Positions 20,752 to 28,578 of a stretch of 64,000 nt of DNA are shown here, one piece after another. A program made the translations under genes and the position numbers. The notes under the pieces are model-generated. The model was not told the DNA's origin. It saw nothing but the letters and a program-made list of their open reading frames with translations, and ran no database searches. Where the stretch lies: assembly GCA_902784465.1 (NCBI GenBank), contig CACZUZ010000013.1:1-64000 (forward strand), written 5' to 3'. Numbering within the stretch: position 1 is the first letter of the stretch; each line of letters opens with the position of its first letter. Source of the DNA: an uncultured Bacteroidota bacterium (GTDB lineage: Bacteria > Bacteroidota > Bacteroidia > Bacteroidales > P3).

Positions 20752-20817
20752 AAAAAAAGGAACCGATCTCGGTTCCTTTTCCTGTTTATTGAGGAACCGA
20801 TCTCGGTTCCTCTCTCT
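20752..20817. repeat. Pair of GGAACCGATCTCGGTTCC palindromes
   Basis: Perfect copies at 20759-20776 and 20793-20810. The first has an A-tract before it and TTTT after it, so it can act as a bidirectional terminator for the convergent acyl-CoA dehydrogenase and TlpA-like genes. The core CCGATCTCGG is shared with the fabG-etfB palindromes while the arms differ but still pair. Confidence 0.8.
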
Positions 20818-20824
20818 CTCCCTC

Positions 20825-21853
20825 TCATTTCGTCATCTCCTCCAGTATCCCCTCCAGGCTCGACACGGTAAAGTCCCTGGCGGCTATCTTGCCGTCAGGC
20901 CCAAACAGCACCATTGCCGGTATGGCGCTGATGCCGTATGTCCGCACCGATGCTCCTTCGGGGTCGCTGATTACCGGCCATTCTATCTTCAGGTCGGCAA
21001 TGGCGCGCCGTGTGTCCTCTTCCTTGTCGCTCACGGCAATGCCGTACACCTTCACGTCCTTGTGTCTCTTCATAATAGTCTGCAACTCAGGCATGGTCTG
21101 GCGGCATGGCCCGCACCACGATGCCCAGAAGTCTACAAGCACCCACTCGCCCTTGCCGATGATGTCCGACAAGGCCACAGCGCCCCCGTCCATGTATGTC
21201 ATCTTCACGTCGGTGAACATCTTGCCGGGCTGCAGGGCTCTTATCGACTCTATCTGCTCGAAGAAGGGCTTCAGCACTGTCGTCTGGCGAACCTCCTCGG
21301 GCACATCCCTCGTCAGCGAGTCCACAAACGGGAAGTCGAGGTACGGTGAGAAGGCATACAACACAAACGATCCCACAAAGTCTCCGCTATGCTCGCTCCA
21401 ATGCTCGGCAAAGAAGTCCTTGATATCGCTAGGCCTACCAGTCATCATGATGTTGTTCATCGCCGTCATCCAGTCTTTGAATCCGTCGTTCATCGCTGTG
21501 CCAGTCACAAACTGCTCCGACGAGTCCACCACGATATCGCCCTTCTCGAGGAAGATGTTCCATCCCACGGCAGGGTATTCGTTCAGTTTGCCTGGATGCA
21601 GCACGACGATGGCAGTCGTGTCGGGCACTACCCCCTTGAATTTGAATGCCGTATTCTCGATACGTGCCGAATCAAGCGTCACCGGCTCTTTGCCGCTGAC
21701 ATCGTAAAGGTAAATCCATTCCGCAGCCACCTGCGACGGGACATTGCCGCTAATCGTGTAGCTCCCGCCTTTTTTCTCTCCTTTGCAGGAGACAAATAGC
21801 ATCGTGGCCAGTGCGACAGTCATCAATGCTGTTGTAAGAATTGTTTTTTTCAT
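20825..21853 (-). CDS. TlpA-like thioredoxin-fold lipoprotein (DUF4369 type)
   Basis: A 342-residue envelope protein. The signal sequence ends in a lipobox with C23 (LFVSC), so it should be a lipoprotein. Residues ~30-120 look like the DUF4369 beta-domain common in Bacteroidota thiol-disulfide proteins (YTISGNVPS... and LEKGDIVVD). The C-terminal ~120 residues are a TlpA/AhpC-type thioredoxin fold with WASWCGPC (C247, C250) and a cis-Pro loop at YGISAIPAMV. A periplasmic disulfide reductase role is likely; the client is unknown. It is 97 nt downstream of prmC on the same strand. Confidence 0.88.
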   Translation of the reverse strand: MKKTILTTALMTVALATMLFVSCKGEKKGGSYTISGNVPSQVAAEWIYLYDVSGKEPVTLDSARIENTAFKFKGVVPDTTAIVVLHPGKLNEYPAVGWNIFLEKGDIVVDSSEQFVTGTAMNDGFKDWMTAMNNIMMTGRPSDIKDFFAEHWSEHSGDFVGSFVLYAFSPYLDFPFVDSLTRDVPEEVRQTTVLKPFFEQIESIRALQPGKMFTDVKMTYMDGGAVALSDIIGKGEWVLVDFWASWCGPCRQTMPELQTIMKRHKDVKVYGIAVSDKEEDTRRAIADLKIEWPVISDPEGASVRTYGISAIPAMVLFGPDGKIAARDFTVSSLEGILEEMTK

Positions 21854-21950
21854 TGTTTTATTGTGTTTTATGTTCGTTTTTTGTTATCGTCTTCATCATT
21901 CATGGCTTAACGGAAACAAGCCATCCCTGCCCTTTTTTCATTAACGGCGT

Positions 21951-22841
21951 TTATCGTTTTTTATTGTCCATCTCTGCAATCATCATCCTCTCTTTGCCCC
22001 AAAAGTCCCTCTCCACTCTTCCTTGCGCCCCCTCTTTCTCGAATTCTGCCAGCGTCTCCTTCCCGTAATGCTCGTTTAACTCCACCACTATCCTGCCTTT
22101 TTCTCCTATCCATCTCCGACACTGTTGCGCTATCCGTCTGTAAAACAGCATCGGGTCGGTGTCTGGCACAAACAGTGCCAGTCCTGGCTCGTAGTCCAGC
22201 ACGTTGGTGCTCATCTCTTTTCGTTCCCTTTCGCAAATGTAGGGCGGATTGCTGACGATTAGGTCGACAGGGTAGGGGAGGGACAGATCCTCTTTCAGTA
22301 TGTCGCATCTCACGAAGTCCACCTTCACCCCGTTCTTGGCGGCATTCTCTCTTGCTTTTGCCAGTGCCTCTGACGATATATCTACCGCCCAAACCTCAGT
22401 TGTAGGCCATGCTTTGGCCAACGCTATGGCTATGCATCCGCTTCCCGTGCAGATGTCCAGCACCCTTCGTGGCGGTCGCTCTAGGTATGAAGCTATAGTC
22501 CTCTCCACAATCTCCTCTGTCTCCGGACGTGGTATCAGCGTGTTCTCGTCTACCTCGATGCGACATCCGCAGAACAGTGTCCATCCGATGATTTGTTGTA
22601 TCGGTCTGCCCCTCTTCAGGTCCTCCAGTGCCCAGTGGAAACGCAGCAGGTCGCTCTGGTTGATGGTCTCCTCCCTCTTCATCAGCAGCTCCGCCAACGG
22701 CCATCCCATCCAAGCCTCGAAAAGCATCCTCACCATCATCCTAGTCTCACCGGCTCCGTATATGGCGTCCAGCTCCTTGTGGAACAGCCTCTCGATGTCA
22801 GCAACCCTGTTGCTGCCGAATTGTATATTCTCCGTATTCAT
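21951..22841 (-). CDS. prmC: Release factor glutamine methyltransferase PrmC
   Basis: A 296-residue SAM-dependent N5-glutamine methyltransferase that modifies the GGQ motif of release factors. The N-terminal helical domain is followed by the SAM motif DICTGSGCIA (129-138) and the catalytic NPPY (198-201) in LIVSNPPYIC. LIPRPETEEIVE, the usual linker signature, is at 102-113. The start codon overlaps the stop of the upstream RNase H gene by 4 nt (ATGA), so the two are translationally coupled. Confidence 0.96.
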   Translation of the reverse strand: MNTENIQFGSNRVADIERLFHKELDAIYGAGETRMMVRMLFEAWMGWPLAELLMKREETINQSDLLRFHWALEDLKRGRPIQQIIGWTLFCGCRIEVDENTLIPRPETEEIVERTIASYLERPPRRVLDICTGSGCIAIALAKAWPTTEVWAVDISSEALAKARENAAKNGVKVDFVRCDILKEDLSLPYPVDLIVSNPPYICERERKEMSTNVLDYEPGLALFVPDTDPMLFYRRIAQQCRRWIGEKGRIVVELNEHYGKETLAEFEKEGAQGRVERDFWGKERMMIAEMDNKKR

Positions 22842-23521
22842 TTCCTTCCAAAGTCCGCCGGTATCTCGCCCCAGTTGTCAGTGTCCCACTTCCTTATCTC
22901 GGTGCTGTAACGGTTGTTGTTCAGCCATGCTTCAGCCCTCCGTATGATCTCATACAGCTTCGCCGTGTCGGCATTCAGCGGCAGCTTGGTGCGGCATTGT
23001 TTCGCTCGTACCCAGTTTATGGCATTCACCGAGTCCGAGTAGAGTATCTCAGACATGTTGTTCTTTTTCAGGAATGCCAACCCATGCACGATGGCTAGGA
23101 ATTCCCCTATGTTGTTGGTCCCTTTGGGAGCCTTGAAGTGGAACAGCTGCGTCCTGCTGGCCACATACACCCCCTGGTATTCCATCTCCCCTGGATTGCC
23201 GCTGCAGGCAGCATCCACAGCTATAGCTCTCAGTTCAGGCTTCGGCCCTGTGGCGTCAGGCCTTATGATGGTCATCCCCAGTTCGTCGACGGTGAGTATG
23301 GAGCCTCCTTTCGCGTTTGCTGTCGTCGACCTGTCTCCCACCGATGCCGCCAGTTCTGGCCCGATGCGGAATGCCTGCTCTGCCAGCGAGAGGCTCTCAT
23401 ACGATTTGAACTTAGCTCCGGCAACACCCTTTATCTGTTTCTCGCATTCCCCCCAGTTGTCATAGATACCAGGCCTGTTACCCTGCCACACAACATAGTA
23501 TTTCTGTTTCTTCTTCGCCAT
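22838..23521 (-). CDS. Ribonuclease H (type 1 with N-terminal hybrid-binding domain)
   Basis: A 227-residue RNase H. The N-terminal ~50 residues (KKQKYYVVWQGNRPGIYDNW, K-FKSYESLSLAEQAF) are the caulimovirus-like hybrid-binding domain found in Bacillus halodurans-type RNase H. The catalytic acids are present: D103 (VDAACSGNPG), E140 (NNIGEF), D163 (YSDS), then E219 and D223 in WGEIPADFGRK. It removes RNA from RNA:DNA hybrids. It lies after the tsf terminator and a TCTAG array and is coupled to prmC. Confidence 0.94.
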   Translation of the reverse strand: MAKKKQKYYVVWQGNRPGIYDNWGECEKQIKGVAGAKFKSYESLSLAEQAFRIGPELAASVGDRSTTANAKGGSILTVDELGMTIIRPDATGPKPELRAIAVDAACSGNPGEMEYQGVYVASRTQLFHFKAPKGTNNIGEFLAIVHGLAFLKKNNMSEILYSDSVNAINWVRAKQCRTKLPLNADTAKLYEIIRRAEAWLNNNRYSTEIRKWDTDNWGEIPADFGRK

Positions 23522-23534
23522 TTTGTTTTATTTT

Positions 23535-23630
23535 TCTAGATTTTCTAGATTGTCTAGAGCTTCTAGATTGTCTAGAGCTTCTAGATTTTCTAGAGTGTCT
23601 AGAGCTTCTAGTCTCTCTAGATAGTCTAGT
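23535..23630. repeat. TCTAG array, 9-bp phase, 11 copies
   Basis: TCTAG starts at 23535 and then every 9 bp exactly up to 23625, with variable trinucleotides between (GCT, TTG, TTT, GTG). It lies between the RNase H gene and the tsf terminator. Confidence 0.93.
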
Positions 23631-23640
23631 CTCTCTCTCA

Positions 23641-23681
23641 AAAACAAAAGCGGTTGCGCGATTTCTCGCGCAACCGCTTTT
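23641..23681 (-). terminator. Terminator of the ribosomal block (after tsf)
   Basis: A 16-bp perfect stem (23646-23661 with 23666-23681) has a TTTC loop. Read on the minus strand it is followed by a T-tract. Confidence 0.95.
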
Positions 23682-23701
23682 ATTATCGATTTCTTTATTG
23701 C

Positions 23702-24691
23702 TTATGCTCCAAGTTCAAGACGCTTGAAACCAGTGCATTTCAGGTCCTTGTCGGTCTTGGCGATGAAATCTTTCACGCTGACCTTGCCTTCCATGATGTA
23801 CTCCTGGTTCATCAGGGTGTTCTCCTGGAAGAACTTGTTCAGTCGACCCTTGGCAATGCCTTCAATCTTAGCTTCCGACAGGGAAGCAGCCGTCTCGGCT
23901 CCAACCTTCTCCTTGATCTCGCGAGCCATCTTGCCCTGCTCCTCGGTAATCCAGCCCTTGGCCATATTCGAGTTGATATGATCCTCGCTGTCAACGTGGG
24001 CGGGGTTGATGCCGGCTTTCTTCAGGGCGGCGTCGATAGCCTTCTGGGTCAGCTCCTCTTTGGTCTTCTCGCGATAGACGTTCAGCTCGCTGTCGATGAC
24101 GCTCTGAGGAACACTAGCCTCGTCGAGGGCGACAGGGCGCATGGCCACAACCTGCATTGCCATGTTGTGTCCAACCTCGTCATAGCCGCTCTTGTTCATG
24201 CCAACGATTGATGCCATACGGTTGCCTGGGTGGATGTAGGCGTAGACGGTCTCGGCTTCGATCGACTCGAAGTGAGCAAGCTCGATCTTCTCGCCGATTT
24301 TGGCAATCTGGTCGGTGATGCAGTCGCTCACCTTGCTGCCGTTGAGCTCCATCTCCATCACCTGCTCTTTGCTGGTGAGGTGCTTGCTCATGGCGGTGTC
24401 GATAATTGAATTGGTGAATGCTACGAAGTCCGCATTGGTGGCTACGAAGTCAGTCTCGCAGCTCAGCATGATGATGGCGCCGTAGTTGCCGTTGCTCTTT
24501 GCCAGCACGCATCCTTCATTGGCGTCGCGGTCGGCACGCTTGGCGGCCATCTTCTGGCCTTTCTGACGAAGCAGCTCGATGGCTTTCTGCACATCGCCGT
24601 CGCATTCCACGAGAGCCTTCTTGCAGTCCATCATTCCTACGCCGGTAAGCTGGCGCAGCTCATTAACTTGTTTTGCTGTTATAGTTGCCAT
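23702..24691 (-). CDS. tsf: Elongation factor Ts
   Basis: A 329-residue guanine nucleotide exchange factor for EF-Tu. MATITAKQVNELRQLTGVGMMDCKKAL is the conserved start with the UBA-like domain, and MLSCETDFVA is the Phe-containing motif that inserts into EF-Tu. The start is taken at 24691. A 20-codon longer reading would translate the GTTGCGTTG palindromes and is rejected. It follows rpsB as in most bacteria and ends in a strong terminator. Confidence 0.97.
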   Translation of the reverse strand: MATITAKQVNELRQLTGVGMMDCKKALVECDGDVQKAIELLRQKGQKMAAKRADRDANEGCVLAKSNGNYGAIIMLSCETDFVATNADFVAFTNSIIDTAMSKHLTSKEQVMEMELNGSKVSDCITDQIAKIGEKIELAHFESIEAETVYAYIHPGNRMASIVGMNKSGYDEVGHNMAMQVVAMRPVALDEASVPQSVIDSELNVYREKTKEELTQKAIDAALKKAGINPAHVDSEDHINSNMAKGWITEEQGKMAREIKEKVGAETAASLSEAKIEGIAKGRLNKFFQENTLMNQEYIMEGKVSVKDFIAKTDKDLKCTGFKRLELGA

Positions 24692-24720
24692 TTTTACTAT
24701 TTCTTTTGTTTGTTCAGTTT

Positions 24721-24826
24721 GTTGCGTTGTCAACGCAACCTGCGTTGCCAACGTCCTCTATGTTGCGTTGCCAACGTTCTGTATGTTGCGTTGCCAACGT
24801 TCTGTATGTTGCGTTGCCAACGCAAC
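24721..24826. repeat. Array of GTTGCGTTG-C-CAACGCAAC palindromes
   Basis: A full palindrome (with T instead of C in the centre) is at 24721-24739 and another perfect one at 24808-24826. Between them are partial copies in a 23-bp phase at 24739, 24762 and 24785, in which the right arm reads CAACGTT instead. It fills the rpsB-tsf gap and is the same palindrome as in the fabF-fabZ gap. Confidence 0.85.
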
Positions 24827-24831
24827 CCCAA

Positions 24832-25647
24832 TTACTGGTTGTTCTTTCTTCTCGGACGGCGCTGGCGGCCTTCTTCACGGTCGTTCTTGCTCTCCTCCTC
24901 TGTTGCCTCTACCTCTTCCTCTACCTCTTCCTCTACGGCTACATTGTTCTCCTTGTCAAGCATGCGCTCGTTCAGACCTTCCTGGATGGCCTCAACCATG
25001 TGTTTCAGGATGGCTGCTATCGACTTCGATGCATCATCGTTTGCAGGAATCGGGAAGTCGATAAGGTCGGGGTTGGTGTTGGTGTCAACCAATGCGAATG
25101 TGGGGATGTTAAGACGACGTGCCTCGGCAACGGCGATGTGCTCCTTGTTGATGTCGATGACAAACAGGGCGCTGGGCAGACGGGTCAGGTCGGCTATCGA
25201 ACCGAGGTTCTTGTCCAACTTGGCACGCTCGCGCTGCACCTGCAGACGCTCGCGCTTCGAGATATTGTTGAAATCCTTGTCGTGCATCATCTGGTCCAGG
25301 GCATTCATTTTCTTCACAGCCTTGCGGATGGTCTGGAAGTTGGTGAGCATACCACCGGGCCAACGCTCGGTAACGAAGGGCATGTCAACGGTCTTCACCA
25401 TCTCGGCGACGACGTCTTTAGCCTGCTTCTTGGTGGCTACGAAGAGCACCTTCTTGCCGCTGCGGGCAATCTGCTTCAGGGCTGCAGCAGCCTCGTCGGC
25501 CTTTGCGATGGTCTTCTGAAGGTCAATAACATGGATGCCGTTATGCTCCTTGAAGATGTAGGGAGCCATCTTAGGATTCCATTTTCTTTTGAGGTGGCCA
25601 AAGTGGCAACCTGCCTCGAGCAATTCTTCGAATTTTAACTCTGTCAT
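24832..25647 (-). CDS. rpsB: 30S ribosomal protein S2
   Basis: A 271-residue uS2. LLEAGCHFGHLKRKWNPKMAPYIF and DLTRLPSALFVIDINKEHIAVAEARRLNIPTFALVDTNTNPD (read at about 165-205) are family-typical. The last ~45 residues form a Glu-rich then Arg-rich tail (EEEVEEEVEATEEE, then RRPRRKN), a common variable extension in Bacteroidota. It is in the order rplM-rpsI-rpsB-tsf. A 254-nt gap before it holds a candidate structured leader. Confidence 0.97.
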   Translation of the reverse strand: MTELKFEELLEAGCHFGHLKRKWNPKMAPYIFKEHNGIHVIDLQKTIAKADEAAAALKQIARSGKKVLFVATKKQAKDVVAEMVKTVDMPFVTERWPGGMLTNFQTIRKAVKKMNALDQMMHDKDFNNISKRERLQVQRERAKLDKNLGSIADLTRLPSALFVIDINKEHIAVAEARRLNIPTFALVDTNTNPDLIDFPIPANDDASKSIAAILKHMVEAIQEGLNERMLDKENNVAVEEEVEEEVEATEEESKNDREEGRQRRPRRKNNQ

Positions 25648-25740
25648 TTTGTTTACTTTCCTTTTTGTTTGAGGAGGGTCCGTTCTTGTTTTTTTTCCTC
25701 CTACGGATTGATTTTTGCCAACTGGCCGTTAGTCCTTAGG

Positions 25741-25786
25741 GCTGCATTTAGTGGCCTTTCCATGCGGCTCGCTCTGTCAATGCAGC
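25741..25786 (-). promoter_or_regulatory. Candidate structured leader of rpsB
   Basis: An 8-bp perfect stem (GCTGCATT at 25741-25748 with AATGCAGC at 25779-25786) encloses a 30-nt loop in which an imperfect inner helix can form. A GGCC in the loop could also pair with GGCC at 25724-25727. It lies 94 nt before the rpsB start. Autoregulation of rpsB by S2 through a leader is known in other bacteria; here it is only inferred. Confidence 0.4.
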
Positions 25787-25817
25787 GGATCATTCAGCCA
25801 GTTTGGATACTAAACTT

Positions 25818-25894
25818 TCTAGTATTTCTAGGATTACTAGAACTTCTAGAATGTCTAGAACTTCTAGAATGTCTAGGGCGTCTAGCTCTCCTAG
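25818..25894. repeat. TCTAG array, 9-bp phase, 9 copies
   Basis: TCTAG or one-base variants (ACTAG, CCTAG) start at 25818, 25827 and so on every 9 bp to 25890. The array ends just after the rpsI stop codon. Confidence 0.92.
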
Positions 25895-25901
25895 CTTCCC
25901 A

Positions 25902-26291
25902 CTAACGCTTGCTGAACTGGAAGCGTTTACGTGCCTTCGGCTGACCAGGTTTCTTACGCTCAACCATACGCGGGTCGCGCATCAGCAAACTCTTGGCCTT
26001 CAGTGCAGGACGATCCTCTATGTTGTTCTCGCACAGTGCGCGGGCGATTGCCATACGCAATGCCTCGGCCTGTCCGGTGATTCCACCGCCGTCAAGGTTA
26101 GCCTTAACATCCCACTTGCCCTCGGCATCCACAATCTGGAAAGCCTGGTTCACGATGAACTGCAGCGGACCTGTCGGGAAATACTCTTTGTAATCTCTGT
26201 TGTTGACGGTGATTTTACCGCTGCCGGCCTTCATGTAGATACGTGCCACGGCGGTCTTTCTTCTACCTATGGTGTTGATTACTTGCTCCAT
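25902..26291 (-). CDS. rpsI: 30S ribosomal protein S9
   Basis: A 129-residue uS9. It starts MEQVINTIGRRKTAVARIYMK and ends in the invariant KARKRFQFSKR tail that reaches the P-site tRNA. GGGITGQAEALRMAIARAL is the family core. It is 5 nt after rplM in the usual L13-S9 pair and is surely cotranscribed with it. Confidence 0.98.
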   Translation of the reverse strand: MEQVINTIGRRKTAVARIYMKAGSGKITVNNRDYKEYFPTGPLQFIVNQAFQIVDAEGKWDVKANLDGGGITGQAEALRMAIARALCENNIEDRPALKAKSLLMRDPRMVERKKPGQPKARKRFQFSKR

Positions 26292-26296
26292 TGTTA

Positions 26297-26752
26297 TTAT
26301 CTTATATCGTTAATGTTGATGACTTTGGGGTTCTGTCCCTGATGCGGGTGCTCGCTGCCAACATAGATGTGCAGGTTGCGATACATCTGGTCGCCGAGTC
26401 TGGTCTTGGGCAGCATGCCGCGGATGGCGTGCTCCAGTATGCGCTCGGGATGACTCTGCAACAGCTTGGCAGGCGTGGTCTCTCTCTGACCACCAGGATA
26501 GCCAGTGTAACGCTGGTAAATCTTGTCGGTCATCTTCTTGCCGCTGAAAACAATCTTCTCGGCATTGATGATAATAACATTGTCGCCGCAGTCAACGTGC
26601 GGGGTGTAGCAAGGCTTGGTCTTGCCTCTCAGGATGTTGGCCACTCTGGTTGCCAAGCGTCCTACCGTCTGGTTTTCGGCATCTACGAGAACCCACTCTT
26701 TCTTCACGGTGTTCTTGTTGGCCGAAATGGTCTTGTAACTTAATGTACTCAT
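26297..26752 (-). CDS. rplM: 50S ribosomal protein L13
   Basis: A 151-residue uL13. The motifs VDAENQTVGRLATRVANILRGK, YTPHVDCGDNVIIINAEKI (about 47-65), the GYPGG loop and the GMLPKTRLG signature are all present. The start at 26752 gives the family length. The open frame extends 37 codons further upstream without support. It is the first gene of the rplM-rpsI-rpsB-tsf block and has a strong promoter about 180 nt upstream. Confidence 0.98.
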   Translation of the reverse strand: MSTLSYKTISANKNTVKKEWVLVDAENQTVGRLATRVANILRGKTKPCYTPHVDCGDNVIIINAEKIVFSGKKMTDKIYQRYTGYPGGQRETTPAKLLQSHPERILEHAIRGMLPKTRLGDQMYRNLHIYVGSEHPHQGQNPKVININDIR

Positions 26753-26933
26753 TTTTGTTTTTACGATGATGTTTACTTCTTTGGCACCTCTAAATCGATG
26801 CCCGATTCCTTTTTTTCTCTTGATTTCAAGGCTTCTGTATAGGCTGACGGATAACCTAGGCATAATCCTATCTATCTGATGCAGAAATGTTTGAACGGGT
26901 AATCTTCATTTCCGACACCATTTTAAGAGGGTG

Positions 26934-26965
26934 CAAAAATACACCCTTTTTCGAAACTGACCAAA
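26934..26965 (-). promoter_or_regulatory. Promoter of the rplM-rpsI-rpsB-tsf block
   Basis: On the minus strand: TTTG (26962-26965), 20-nt spacer, TAttTTTG (26934-26941). It leaves a ~180-nt leader before rplM (26753-26933). An rplM leader may hold regulatory structure; none was resolved by eye. Confidence 0.75.
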
Positions 26966-26984
26966 TTTATTTGTTCATTTCTTT

Positions 26985-28244
26985 TCAAAAATGTTCATAA
27001 TTTTTTTCGTCGCAACAAATAAATCCTGTCTTTTTTGTTCCTACCGTGGTGGCTATCACAAACAGTTCGCCTCCCTCCTTTAATCCTAGTTGGCGTTGCA
27101 GTTCCTCGGCACGTGCTGGATAGTTCCTCACTATCACATGTGCTCTGCCGCCAGGAATGACGGCGACATTTCTTTTGTTCAGCTGTATCTCTTTCAGCAC
27201 ACAGAAGATGCGTCCCATCCAGTTCTGCAGGTTGTTGCTGGTGTAAAGGTGTGTGTTTCGGGCAAGCTTTTGCAATCCCAAGTTGTAACTCAGCAGTTTG
27301 AAAGGTCCGCCTTTCATCAGCGATGCGTCTGGCTCATAGATATAGCGTCCCACGGATGTGCAATACGAGGCCTCGGCATGTGCTTCTTGGCTCCGTGTGA
27401 AGGAGGTGTTGCTATAGATGCTGTCTCCGGGGATAATGTTCCGGCAGTGGATCAGTGGCTCCTCGCGATGTCCGCCACACAGAAACAGTAGCTCTTTGCA
27501 CTCGCCTTTGACGGCTACTACATACACGTCGCTGACAACGCCAAGCTGTGCGACGCCTTTGTCGATGTCCATCATTGGCGATGCTTTGACCAGCAGCCAT
27601 CGGCAGCGAGAAAGCAGCAGTTCAAGGTGTTGCAGGATGTTGGGGACACAGTCCTCAAATGCGGTCACCTTGCGTCCGGAAGATGAGCGGCGGGCAGGGT
27701 CGATGAAGATGATGTCGAAGAGGTGGTCTTTGGCAGCAAGCCATTCTATGCTGTCAGCACAGTGTATATCGATGTTCTCCAAACCGAGAACTTTGCGGTT
27801 GTGTTCCATTAGGGTACACAGTTCTTCATTGTGCTCTACATAGTCTACATGAGCCGACACTCGGTTGTGCAATGGAGTGGCATGGCGTGAGTGCTTGGCA
27901 AAGGCGATGCTGTCGATGCCCATGCCACCTGTGAGATCGGCCACAGTGATGGAAGACTCTTCCCCGCATAGTTCATCGCCCACGCTTACCTTGTGCATTG
28001 CTGTCTCGTCCGATGATGCCTGCTCGCGGTTGAGGCGCGGCGGATAGATGAAATCGTCGTATTCTAGCAGCGACGGCCATTTGTCGCGTGCTGTCCGCCG
28101 TCCTTCAATTTGCTGCACTGCAAACTCTAAGTCCACATCTGGATAGCGTTGTTTGTGCAGCAGCAGCTCAAGGGGGTCGTCATTAATATGCTCTTTGGCA
28201 AACGAAAGAGCCTCCCGCTTCGCGGGAATGGTAAATGTTCGCAT
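26985..28244 (-). CDS. THUMP-like-domain class I methyltransferase
   Basis: A 419-residue SAM-dependent methyltransferase family protein. Motif I is VADLTGGMGIDS (101-112) and motif IV is FIDPARRSSSG (180-190), typical for the family with a C-terminal THUMP-like domain. The substrate is probably RNA but not established. The first ~11 residues (MRTFTIPAKRE) are encoded by an intergenic repeat element that recurs twice upstream, and the hairpin CCCGCTTCGCGGG lies inside codons 7-11. Homology to the family seems to begin at EALSFAKEH. The gene therefore either started further in originally or acquired its start codon from the repeat. It has no close partner. Confidence 0.85.
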   Translation of the reverse strand: MRTFTIPAKREALSFAKEHINDDPLELLLHKQRYPDVDLEFAVQQIEGRRTARDKWPSLLEYDDFIYPPRLNREQASSDETAMHKVSVGDELCGEESSITVADLTGGMGIDSIAFAKHSRHATPLHNRVSAHVDYVEHNEELCTLMEHNRKVLGLENIDIHCADSIEWLAAKDHLFDIIFIDPARRSSSGRKVTAFEDCVPNILQHLELLLSRCRWLLVKASPMMDIDKGVAQLGVVSDVYVVAVKGECKELLFLCGGHREEPLIHCRNIIPGDSIYSNTSFTRSQEAHAEASYCTSVGRYIYEPDASLMKGGPFKLLSYNLGLQKLARNTHLYTSNNLQNWMGRIFCVLKEIQLNKRNVAVIPGGRAHVIVRNYPARAEELQRQLGLKEGGELFVIATTVGTKKTGFICCDEKNYEHF

Positions 28245-28515
28245 GTCTTGACTTAGGTCGGGTCTTAATTAATGAGGGGAGAAGTGGCAAATGGTCTCCC
28301 GCTTCGCGGGAATTGGAAATGTTCGCATGTCTTGACTTAGGTCGCGTCTTAATTAATGAATATAGACTCCCGCTTCGCGAAATCTTGGAAATCTTGGAAA
28401 TTTTTTCTCTCGGTCATTGTTGGTACAAGCGAAATCTTGGAAATCTTTTTTAATCTTGGGAAATGGTATTCCCGCTTCGCGGGAATTGAAAATGTTCGCT
28501 TGTCTTGACTTCGAT
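28211..28515. repeat. Repeat family with CCCGCTTCGCGGG hairpin and downstream 50-bp box
   Basis: The unit is a CCCGC-TTC-GCGGG hairpin followed by AATGTTCGCATGTCTTGACT and GTCTTAATTAATGA. Copies lie at 28211-28275 (overlapping the methyltransferase start), 28296-28360 (near identical) and 28468-28515 (diverged). A truncated hairpin is at 28369-28380. In between are AATCTTGGA repeats in a 9-bp phase. The 334-bp gap 28245-28578 contains only these repeats. Confidence 0.85.
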
Positions 28516-28578
28516 GGGATCTTGTCTTGACTTTGGTTGGTTCGATTGGATATTTTTTTGACTTCGATTGGAGCTTAA

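Noticed and set aside
23535..23630. CRISPR array interpretation of the TCTAG, ATCC and CGAAAA arrays
   Set aside because: Units are 6-9 bp with no 20-40-bp repeat/spacer structure, and no cas genes are present.
24668..25638. Two long + strand open frames across rpsB
   Set aside because: They are antisense to rpsB and are partly made of the GTTGCGTTG array (repeated LRCQR/ANVLYVALPT).
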